Below are positions 1-5,373 of a stretch of 5,456 nt of DNA, in pieces. The translations under genes and the position numbers were made by a program. Position 1 is the first letter of the stretch. Each line of letters opens with the position of its first letter. Source of the stretch: an uncultured Bilophila sp. (GTDB lineage: Bacteria > Desulfobacterota > Desulfovibrionia > Desulfovibrionales > Desulfovibrionaceae). The notes beneath the pieces are model-generated. The model saw nothing but the letters and a program-made list of their open reading frames with translations. It was not told the origin of the DNA and did not search any database. The stretch spans positions 1 to 5,456 of the forward strand of contig CABKMN010000147.1 of the NCBI GenBank assembly GCA_902373525.1, written 5' to 3'.

Positions 1-55
1 TGTGGGAGGGGCGGGGGAAGCCTTTCTTCAGAAAGGTTCCCCCGCCCCTCCCACA
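1..55 (-). terminator. Hairpin terminator-like element after pyrD
   Basis: A perfect 19-bp inverted repeat (1-19 with 37-55) encloses an inner 6-bp stem (21-26 with 31-36) and a four-base loop. In the pyrD sense direction it reads purine-rich arm, CCTTTC-TGAA-GAAAGG core, one bulged C, pyrimidine-rich arm. It starts 17 bases beyond the pyrD stop codon, so it fits a transcription terminator or 3'-end stabilising hairpin. Whether a U-tract follows cannot be seen because the window begins at the last paired base. The same core recurs after argJ and after the transporter gene. Confidence 0.75.
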
Positions 56-72
56 TGTTTCCGCCCGGTAAA

Positions 73-1017
73 TTACAACTGCAAGGTGCCGCGGAATTCG
101 GCAAGGCTCTTGATGCCGAGCTGCTGGCAGAGATGCGGCAGCTCCTCGGCGATGCGGAACGCGGAGTCGGGACGGACGAAGTTCATCATCCCGATCTGCA
201 CGGCGTGCGCGCCCACGAGGATGAATTCCAGCACGTCCTGCGCGCAGGTGATGCCGCCGATGCCGATGACCGGAATCTTGACGGCGTTGCAGACCTGCCA
301 GACGCAGCGCAGGGCCACGGGCTTCACCGCCGGACCGGACAGGCCGCCCACCACGTTGGAGAGCAGCGGCTTGCGGGTCTTCACGTCCACCGCCATGCCG
401 GTGATGGTGTTGATGCAGGAAATCGCGTCGGCCCCGGCCTGTTCGACCGCCCGGGCGATGACCGTGATGTCCGTCACGTTGGGCGACAGCTTTACGATCA
501 CGGGGAGGTTCCCGGCGTGCTTCTTGACCGACTCGGTCACTTCGGCGGCAAGATGCGGGTCCTGGCCGAACAGGACGCCCCCGTTCTTCACGTTGGGGCA
601 GGAAATGTTCACTTCCACCGCCGCAATGCCTTCCTCGGCGGCGAGGATGGCGGCGAGCTCGCCGAATTCGGCGGGGGAGGTGGCGTACAGGTTGGCGATG
701 ATCGGCGTTTCGTGCCACGGCAGGCGGGGCAGCTTGTTCTTGAGGAACGATTCCACGCCGTCGTTTTGCAGGCCCACCGCGTTGAGCATGCCGCAGGGCG
801 TTTCGGCCACGCGGGGGAGCGGATTGCCGGGACGCGGTTTGAGCGAAAGCCCCTTGACCACGATGCCGCCGAGGTGCGTGAGGTCGCCGAAGTTGGCGAA
901 CTCCACGCCGTACCCGAAGGTTCCCGAGGCGGTCAGGATGGGGTTCTTGAAGACGAGAGGCTTCAGATTCCCGGAGGGCTTGTGCGCGGAAGAAAGTCGA
1001 ACGGTGAAGCGATCCAT
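73..1017 (-). CDS. pyrD: Dihydroorotate dehydrogenase, class 1B catalytic subunit (PyrD/PyrDB)
   Basis: This 314-residue protein oxidises dihydroorotate to orotate, the fourth step of de novo pyrimidine synthesis, using FMN in a cytosolic TIM barrel. Visible family marks are the N-terminal KNPILTASGTFGYG stretch (about 24-37), K55-G56, PRPGN (61-65), NAVGLQN (79-85), the NISCPNV active-site loop with the candidate catalytic base C140, the VKLSPN lysine K176, N203, GGLSGPA (224-230) and the phosphate-binding GIGG (252-255). A cysteine as base marks class 1, and the adjacent pyrK marks class 1B, which passes electrons to NAD+. The length is normal. The ATG at 1017 lies three bases after the pyrK stop, with GGAGG eight bases upstream inside the pyrK end, so translation is probably coupled. 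I see no defect. Confidence 0.96.
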   Translation of the reverse strand: MDRFTVRLSSAHKPSGNLKPLVFKNPILTASGTFGYGVEFANFGDLTHLGGIVVKGLSLKPRPGNPLPRVAETPCGMLNAVGLQNDGVESFLKNKLPRLPWHETPIIANLYATSPAEFGELAAILAAEEGIAAVEVNISCPNVKNGGVLFGQDPHLAAEVTESVKKHAGNLPVIVKLSPNVTDITVIARAVEQAGADAISCINTITGMAVDVKTRKPLLSNVVGGLSGPAVKPVALRCVWQVCNAVKIPVIGIGGITCAQDVLEFILVGAHAVQIGMMNFVRPDSAFRIAEELPHLCQQLGIKSLAEFRGTLQL

Positions 1018-1020
1018 GGG

Positions 1021-1836
1021 CTACGCCTCCAGCGTGATCTGATCGGCCCAGAAAACGGGGCCATGCGTGCATGTTTGCACGGGCGTTCCTGCCTTTTCCT
1101 CCACGGGCCACTTGTCCGTCGTCTTGGTGACGCAGCCGAGGCAGGCGCCGACGCCGCAGGCCATGCGGCTTTCAAGGGAAAGCTGGCACCGGGCCTTCGC
1201 CGCGAGCGCGTAGCCCTGCACCGCCTTGAGGAACGGGGCCGGGCCGCAGGCGAGCACGAGGCCGTTGCGTTCGGCGTAGGCTTCGATGCGGGAGCGCACG
1301 TGATTGAGGAACCATTCGAGGTCTTCGGCGTTGTTCTCGTGGAAGGATTCCACGTCGATGCGTTCGCCGAGGCTCTCCACCGGATAGCAGTCTTCGGGCA
1401 GGCGGTGTCCGAAGACCATTGAAAGGACGCCGGGGGTGGGGTGCCGTTCCGCATAGCCGACGAAGGGCGCGATGCCGATGCCGCCCGCAAGCAGCAAGGT
1501 GGGCGTGCCGCCCTCAACGGCGAAACGGTTGCCGAGGGGGCCCCAGAGGTGGACTCTGTCGCCGCGCCGGAGCTTCGCCATCTTTTCGGTGCCCCGACCG
1601 GCGACCTGAAAGAAGATGACCAGCTCGTTGGTGCTTACCCGGCAGATGGAGAACGGACGGGCCCAGGGCATGTCGAGCGCCCAGCCCTGAGGACGGATCA
1701 TCACGAACTGCCCCGGAGCCCAGCTCTTCCAGTCGGGCCTTTCGAGGCGCAGCGCAAAAAAACGTCCCTGCGAACCGGTGAGTCCGAAGGGGACATTATC
1801 GATAACCGCCAGGTCGTAAAACGCGGACTGACTCAT
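1021..1836 (-). CDS. pyrK: Dihydroorotate dehydrogenase electron-transfer subunit (PyrK)
   Basis: This 271-residue flavoprotein is the partner of PyrD in the class 1B heterotetramer. It moves electrons from FMN in PyrD through a [2Fe-2S] cluster and FAD to NAD+. Residues 1-100 form the ferredoxin-reductase-like FAD domain with the RPFSIC motif (60-65). Residues about 110-200 form the nucleotide domain, with GGIGIAPF (118-125) and CGP (197-199). The C-terminal cluster domain has C227, C232, C235 and C256, a CX4CX2CX20C pattern typical of PyrK. The length is usual. The ATG at 1836 is preceded by AGGAAG seven bases upstream. It is the first gene of the pyrK-pyrD operon. Other FAD/[2Fe-2S] reductases share the fold, but the adjacent pyrD settles the identity. 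Confidence 0.95.
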   Translation of the reverse strand: MSQSAFYDLAVIDNVPFGLTGSQGRFFALRLERPDWKSWAPGQFVMIRPQGWALDMPWARPFSICRVSTNELVIFFQVAGRGTEKMAKLRRGDRVHLWGPLGNRFAVEGGTPTLLLAGGIGIAPFVGYAERHPTPGVLSMVFGHRLPEDCYPVESLGERIDVESFHENNAEDLEWFLNHVRSRIEAYAERNGLVLACGPAPFLKAVQGYALAAKARCQLSLESRMACGVGACLGCVTKTTDKWPVEEKAGTPVQTCTHGPVFWADQITLEA

Positions 1837-1841
1837 ATGTG

Positions 1842-1847
1842 AACTTC
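1842..1847 (-). promoter_or_regulatory. Ribosome binding site of pyrK
   Basis: Minus-strand AGGAAG lies close to seven bases before the ATG whose first base is 1836. It supports this start, which gives MSQSAFYDLAV, over any alternative. Confidence 0.7.
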
Positions 1848-1872
1848 CTATCTGCTACAAGTGCTTTGGAGT

Positions 1873-1902
1873 TTTGTAGTGTGTATGCCCCCCCACGGTC
1901 AA
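1873..1902 (-). promoter_or_regulatory. Predicted sigma-70 promoter of pyrK-pyrD
   Basis: On the minus strand, TTGACC (1897-1902, 5 of 6 consensus) and TACAAA (1873-1878, 4 of 6) are separated by 18 bases. Transcription would start near 1866, giving a leader of about 30 bases before the pyrK ATG, too short for a riboswitch or classic attenuator. A run of seven Gs lies in the spacer. This is a pattern match only. Confidence 0.5.
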
Positions 1903-1960
1903 GAGGCTAGAGGCTTCTTTTACGATTCCCATGAATCTCGGCAAGATAGAGTGCGCGGTT

Positions 1961-2006
1961 TTGCTTGATTGTGGGCTGCAAGCGTGGCATGCTTTCCCTT
2001 TATATC
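1961..2006 (+). promoter_or_regulatory. Weak candidate promoter region of argJ
   Basis: TTGATT (1965-1970) and CATGCT (1988-1993) are 17 bases apart, with a TG one base before the -10 (1985-1986) that could act as an extended -10. An alternative -10 is TTATAT (2000-2005), without a good -35. The match is weak, and I see no clear arginine-repressor operator. Confidence 0.3.
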
Positions 2007-2017
2007 TATCTGTTTGT

Positions 2018-2022
2018 GAGGA
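2018..2022 (+). promoter_or_regulatory. Ribosome binding site that fixes the argJ start
   Basis: GAGGA lies seven bases before the ATG at 2030. It favours that start over the in-frame ATG at 1931, whose extra 33 residues do not resemble ArgJ. Confidence 0.7.
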
Positions 2023-2029
2023 ATGCAAC

Positions 2030-3214
2030 ATGTCCACCGCTCCCAAAGGCTTTCGTTTCGCTACGGCGTGCGCCGGATTCCGTAAGGAAGACCGCGCGGA
2101 TTTGGCCCTTCTCGTCAGCGATGTCCCCGCCGTCGCCGCAGGGACGTTCACGCAGAACCGTTTTCCCGCCGCGCCCGTCCTCGTCGCCAAGGCCATGCTC
2201 GCGGAACGTCCCGCCGCGCGCGCCGTGGTGATCAATTCCGGGCAGGCCAACGCCTGCACCGGGGATGAAGGCGTGAAAAACTGCCGCATCACGCAGGAAC
2301 TGGTCGCCGGAGCCGCCGGGCTCGAAGCCGCCGACATCCTGCCCGCCTCTACGGGCGTCATCGGCGCGCAGCTCAAGATGGACCTCTGGGAAAAGGCCGC
2401 GCCCGTCCTCGCGGCCAATCTCGGCAAGGCCACCCCGGAGGATTTCGCCAAGGCGATCATGACCACGGACGCCTTCCCTAAAATGTCGCACCGTGAGGTG
2501 ACGCTGTCCGGCGGCGTGGTCCGGCTCGTGGGCATGGCCAAGGGCGCGGGCATGATCTGCCCCAACATGGCGACCATGCTTTCGGTGGTGCTGTGCGACG
2601 CGCAGGTGGAAGCGGGCATCTGGCAGAAGATGATGCGCGAGGCCGTGGCCCTGACCTTCAACCGCGTGACCGTGGACGGCGACACGTCCACCAACGATAC
2701 CCTGTACGGCCTTGCCAACGGCGCGTCCGGCGTGGCCGCGTCCGACGAGGAGTCCATCAACGCTCTGTTCGCGGCGTTGACCTCCGTGCTCGGCGATCTG
2801 GCCTACATGCTGGTGAAGGACGGCGAAGGCGCGTCCAAGGTGGCCCGCATTCAGGTGACCGGGGCGGCTTCCGACGCCGACGCCGAGCGCGTGGCCCGGA
2901 CCGTGGGGCATTCGCAGCTGGTGAAGACCGCGCTTTACGGGCGTGACGCCAACTGGGGTCGCATCGTGGCCGCCGTGGGCCGCAGCGGCGCGGACTTCGA
3001 GCCCAATGACGTGGTGGTGACGCTCTGCGGCGTGGAGCTGTTCCGTAACGGGCAGCCCACGGACCTTGATTTCGACGCCCTGCTTGAGGAGCCGCTCAAG
3101 CGGCGCGATCTGCCCATCGACATCGTGCTCGGTTCCGGGCACGGCAGCTACACCCTGCTCGCGTCCGACCTCGGGCACGAGTACGTCAACGTCAACGCCG
3201 ACTACCGGAGCTAG
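2030..3214 (+). CDS. argJ: Glutamate N-acetyltransferase / ornithine acetyltransferase (ArgJ)
   Basis: This 394-residue enzyme transfers the acetyl group from N-acetylornithine to glutamate, recycling it in arginine synthesis; some members also use acetyl-CoA (amino-acid N-acetyltransferase activity). Family marks are INSGQANACTG (69-79), STGVIG (107-112), the TTD at 145-147, KGAGMICPNMATML (171-184) and the C-terminal stretch ending VNADYRS. ArgJ cleaves itself between Ala and Thr in the ATML motif, here A181-T182, freeing T182 as the nucleophile and giving alpha and beta chains. Length and both ends are normal for the family. The gene stands alone, divergent to pyrK across 193 bases and closed by its own hairpin. 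Whether it is mono- or bifunctional cannot be read from sequence alone. Confidence 0.96.
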   Translation: MSTAPKGFRFATACAGFRKEDRADLALLVSDVPAVAAGTFTQNRFPAAPVLVAKAMLAERPAARAVVINSGQANACTGDEGVKNCRITQELVAGAAGLEAADILPASTGVIGAQLKMDLWEKAAPVLAANLGKATPEDFAKAIMTTDAFPKMSHREVTLSGGVVRLVGMAKGAGMICPNMATMLSVVLCDAQVEAGIWQKMMREAVALTFNRVTVDGDTSTNDTLYGLANGASGVAASDEESINALFAALTSVLGDLAYMLVKDGEGASKVARIQVTGAASDADAERVARTVGHSQLVKTALYGRDANWGRIVAAVGRSGADFEPNDVVVTLCGVELFRNGQPTDLDFDALLEEPLKRRDLPIDIVLGSGHGSYTLLASDLGHEYVNVNADYRS

Positions 3215-3226
3215 GGACCGAACCAA

Positions 3227-3285
3227 CCGGGGGAAGGGGAGAAGAACCCTTTCTGAAGAAAGGCTTTCTTCTCCCCTTCCCCCGG
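3227..3285 (+). terminator. Hairpin terminator-like element after argJ
   Basis: Arms 3227-3244 and 3268-3285 are an 18-bp perfect inverted repeat, starting 12 bases after the argJ stop. Two more A-T pairs, a C/T mismatch and a bulged C3264 lead to the inner CCTTTC (3248-3253), loop TGAA, GAAAGG (3258-3263). The 5' arm is almost all purine and the 3' arm almost all pyrimidine. No T-run follows (the next bases are ACCCCCCATCC), so it is either a U-independent terminator or an RNA 3'-end stabiliser. Confidence 0.8.
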
Positions 3286-3511
3286 ACCCCCCATCCTCTC
3301 ATCTTCCCAAGACGTTTGTAACGGGTTTCGGGTCGGCTTCGATTCCAGGTTCGGGCCGACCGGGGGCGTTCGTTCGTTGGAAACGGGGTCTGTTTGGGAG
3401 TGGGGAAAGCCGTGCCGGGTACTTCCTTGGTGCGAAGCCTATGGGAAAGTTCTTGTCGGTTGAGGGGGATGTGGTTTTGGATTGGTTGCGGCGGGCGGAA
3501 ACCGTCGGGTT
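3286..3511 (+). other. Intergenic stretch without a convincing gene, G/T-rich, possible leader or small RNA
   Basis: No known gene or RNA family was recognised in this part of the 334-base gap between argJ and the pseudouridine synthase gene. It is strongly skewed: in 3441-3500 I count 28 G, 18 T, 9 A and 5 C. It holds a 7-bp inverted repeat (3331-3337 with 3355-3361, 17-base loop), three tandem CGTT units (3367-3378) and a 32-codon ATG frame (3441-3539) without a good ribosome binding site. It presumably carries the promoter of the downstream pair, but I find no strong -35/-10 match. Because it ends in an intrinsic-terminator-like hairpin, it could be a regulated leader or a separate small RNA. 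Confidence 0.5.
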
Positions 3512-3537
3512 GCGGGGGCGTTCCCCGCTTTTCTTTT
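3512..3537 (+). terminator. Intrinsic terminator-like hairpin just before rluC (attenuator candidate)
   Basis: GCGGGG (3512-3517) pairs with CCCCGC (3523-3528) over a five-base loop, followed at once by TTTTCTTTT (3529-3537). This is the classic shape of a Rho-independent terminator: a six-pair all-GC stem plus a U-rich tail. It differs from the three long hairpins in the window, none of which shows a U-tract. The U-tract runs into the GAGGAG ribosome binding site (3538-3543), so a transcript ending here would lack the coding region. GCGGG at 3491-3495 could pair instead with CCCGC at 3524-3528, a possible competing structure. Confidence 0.5.
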
Positions 3538-3543
3538 GAGGAG
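3538..3543 (+). promoter_or_regulatory. Ribosome binding site of rluC-like gene
   Basis: GAGGAG lies five bases before the ATG at 3549 and directly follows the U-tract of the preceding hairpin. Confidence 0.7.
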
Positions 3544-3548
3544 AAGGT

Positions 3549-4472
3549 ATGTCTGAGCCGATACGGGTGACGGCGGCGGAGGCTGGGCAGAAGCTGTTGC
3601 AGTTTTTGTCCCGGCGTTTCGACGAGCCGCAGGGCGTGCTGCATCGCTGGATACGTACCGGGCAGGTGCGGATCAACGGCGGGCGCGTCAAGCCGTTCGA
3701 CCGCGTGGAACTGGACGATGAAATCCGGGTGCCGCCCTTTGCCGGGGCGTCGGGAAAAGCCGCGGAAGCGAAGGCCGTCCCCGTGGCCGGAAAGGGCCTG
3801 CCCCCGGCGGTCGCGGAAACGGACGACGTGATCGTATTCTGCAAGCCGTCGGGCCTGCCGGTGCATCCCGGTACGGGGCACACGGACAGCCTGACCACCC
3901 GCCTCGAAGCCGCGTTTGCCGGGGCCGCGTTCGTGCCCGCGCCGGTGCACCGTCTGGACCGGGATACGTCCGGCCTGCTGCTGGTCGGCAAGACCTACGC
4001 CGCCGTGCGTCGGCTTTCGGACGCGCTGGCGGCGCACGACGGGAACGTGGTCAAGGAGTATCTCGCATGGGTGCGCGGCGAGTGCCCGTGGGCGCGCCCC
4101 AGACGGTTGCGGGATGCGCTGGCGAAGCGCGTCACTGCGGACCGGGGCCGTGAAAAGGTCGTCGCCGGAAAGGGCGCGGCGGACGAAAAGCCCGCGAGCC
4201 TGACGGTCCGGTGTCTGGAGGTGCGCGAAGGCCGGAGCCTCGTGCTGGTCCGCCTGCATACCGGGCGGACGCATCAGATACGGGTCCAGCTTTCGGAGCG
4301 GGGCTTCCCGCTGGTGGGGGACGTCAAATACGGCGGCCCGCGTTGTGAAGACGGGCTGAAACTGCATGCCGTGCGGCTGCGCGTGGGCAAGGACGTCTAT
4401 ACGGCCCTGCCTCCGTGGACCGGACCGTGGCGCGTCTCCGCACTGCCGCCCGAAGGGGCGTTGGAGGACTGA
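3549..4472 (+). CDS. rluC: RluA-family 23S rRNA pseudouridine synthase, RluC-like
   Basis: This 307-residue protein should isomerise uridines in 23S rRNA to pseudouridine. The N-terminal S4-type RNA-binding domain spans about 13-62 (VLHRWIRTGQVRINGGRVK followed by an acidic turn and IRVPP), close in style to RluC. After a charged, low-complexity linker (about 64-88), the catalytic domain shows FCKPSGLPVHPG (97-108), motif II HRLDRDTSGLLL (134-145) with catalytic D137, KEYLAWVRG (169-177), and motif III GRTHQIRVQL (239-248), then KLHAVRL (271-277). All key residues are present and the length is normal. RluC (E. coli positions 955, 2504, 2580) is the best fit from the S4 domain, but RluD or another RluA-type specificity is possible. 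The stop codon is one base before the next gene's start. Confidence 0.9.
   Translation: MSEPIRVTAAEAGQKLLQFLSRRFDEPQGVLHRWIRTGQVRINGGRVKPFDRVELDDEIRVPPFAGASGKAAEAKAVPVAGKGLPPAVAETDDVIVFCKPSGLPVHPGTGHTDSLTTRLEAAFAGAAFVPAPVHRLDRDTSGLLLVGKTYAAVRRLSDALAAHDGNVVKEYLAWVRGECPWARPRRLRDALAKRVTADRGREKVVAGKGAADEKPASLTVRCLEVREGRSLVLVRLHTGRTHQIRVQLSERGFPLVGDVKYGGPRCEDGLKLHAVRLRVGKDVYTALPPWTGPWRVSALPPEGALED
4463..4467 (+). promoter_or_regulatory. Ribosome binding site of the TSUP transporter gene
   Basis: GGAGG sits inside the last codons of the pseudouridine synthase gene, six bases before the ATG at 4474. It supports this start over the in-frame ATG at 4366 and suggests coupled translation. Confidence 0.7.
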
Positions 4473-4473
4473 T

Positions 4474-5373
4474 ATGTATTTTCCCACTGCGGAAATCGAG
4501 GCTTCGCCGTTCGTGCCGCCGCTGGTGGCCTTCGTGGTGTCGTTTTTTACGTCGATGGGGGGCCTGTCGGGAGCCTTCCTCCTGTTGCCGTTCCAGATGT
4601 CGGTCCTCGGCTATACCAACACCTCGGTCAGCGCAACGAACCAGCTCTACAACGTTTTTTCCAACCCCGGCGGCGTGTTCCGCTACTACCGGGAAAACCG
4701 CCTGCTTTGGCCGCTGTCATGGATCATCATGGCGGGGGCCGTGCCGGGCGTGGTGGTCGGCGGGTTCGTCCGCATCAATTGGTTGTCGCATGTCCGCCCG
4801 TTCAAGCTGTTTGTGGCGCTGGTGCTGCTCGGCATCGCGCTGGAGATGCTTCGGGACCTGCTCGGGCTGATCCGCACGAAGCCCGCGCCCCGGTACACGC
4901 AGCTTCCGTCCCGGCCCGTGGTGAAGGTGGTTGAGAGCGGCCTGTCCCGCGTGGCCTACGCCTTCGACGGTCATCTCTATTCCTTTTCCGTGCCCGTCCT
5001 GTTCGCCTACTGCGTCGGCGTGGGGCTTGTGGGCGGCATCTACGGCATCGGCGGCGGGGCGATCATCGCGCCGTTTCTGGTGTCCGCCTTTCATCTGCCG
5101 ATTTATACGGTTGCCGGGGCGACGCTGGCGGCGACCTTCGTCAACGCGTTGGCGGGCGTACTCTTTTACATCGCCGTTTCGCCGTTCTATCCCGATCTGA
5201 ACGTTACCCCGGACTGGGGGATGGCCCTGCTGCTCAGTCTCGGCGGCCTGCTCGGCATGTACTTCGGCGCGCGTTTCCAGAGGCGCGTTCCCGCCGTGCT
5301 GCTCAAGTGGATGCTCGTCGTCATCCTGCTCGGTACGGTCACTGCCTATTTCGTCGAATTTTGGAGAGGGTAA
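4474..5373 (+). CDS. TauE/SafE (TSUP) family membrane anion transporter
   Basis: A 299-residue integral inner-membrane protein of the 4-toluene sulfonate uptake permease (TSUP, formerly DUF81) family. Members move sulfite, sulfoacetate or other small organosulfur anions, usually outward; the substrate here is not readable. The two half-repeats of the family are visible: GGLSGAFLLLPFQMSVLGY with SATNQLYNVFSNPGG (29-67) and GGIYGIGGGAIIAPFLV with TVAGATLAATFVNALAG (187-228). Hydrophobic segments lie at about 13-40, 79-97, 110-131, 171-203, 211-236, 248-265 and 276-294, with a polar central loop (about 132-168). The ATG at 4474 is one base after the preceding stop. In a sulfate reducer a sulfite or sulfonate role is plausible, but this is inference. 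The last five codons lie inside the palindrome that ends the window. Confidence 0.85.
   Translation: MYFPTAEIEASPFVPPLVAFVVSFFTSMGGLSGAFLLLPFQMSVLGYTNTSVSATNQLYNVFSNPGGVFRYYRENRLLWPLSWIIMAGAVPGVVVGGFVRINWLSHVRPFKLFVALVLLGIALEMLRDLLGLIRTKPAPRYTQLPSRPVVKVVESGLSRVAYAFDGHLYSFSVPVLFAYCVGVGLVGGIYGIGGGAIIAPFLVSAFHLPIYTVAGATLAATFVNALAGVLFYIAVSPFYPDLNVTPDWGMALLLSLGGLLGMYFGARFQRRVPAVLLKWMLVVILLGTVTAYFVEFWRG

Noticed and set aside
55..1422. Long plus-strand open frame opposite pyrD and pyrK
   Set aside because: Low-complexity His/Asp/Gly/Arg-rich shadow crossing two real genes on the other strand, with no recognisable domain.
1931..2029. In-frame upstream ATG that would extend ArgJ by 33 residues
   Set aside because: The extension has no ArgJ resemblance, covers the likely promoter region, and the ATG at 2030 has a good ribosome binding site and a family-typical N-terminus.
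2006..3226. Long minus-strand open frame opposite argJ
   Set aside because: Gly/His/Arg-rich antisense shadow; ArgJ on the plus strand has all family motifs.
3229..3283. Purine/pyrimidine arms considered as a triplex (H-DNA) element
   Set aside because: The symmetry is an inverted repeat with a central stem, which favours a hairpin; mirror symmetry is only a by-product of composition.
3338..3346. TTCGATTCC, resembling a tRNA T-loop, considered as a tRNA remnant or attachment site
   Set aside because: The flanking bases do not form a T-arm stem and no anticodon or acceptor arm is present; no integrase is nearby.
3367..3378. Three tandem CGTT units considered as a variable repeat
   Set aside because: Too few units and not placed in a recognisable promoter or reading frame.
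3362..3405. G-runs considered as a G-quadruplex
   Set aside because: Four runs exist only if an 18-base loop is allowed, outside the usual pattern.
4366..4473. In-frame upstream ATG that would extend the transporter by 36 residues inside the rluC-like gene
   Set aside because: The extra residues are Arg/Cys/Pro-rich out-of-frame shadow of the upstream gene; GGAGG before 4474 and the start of hydrophobic sequence fit the shorter protein.
3192..4487. Long minus-strand open frame opposite the pseudouridine synthase gene
   Set aside because: Its sequence is rich in Arg, Pro, His and Gln, typical of the antisense of a GC-rich gene; it reads through the argJ hairpin, and the plus strand holds a complete catalytic protein.
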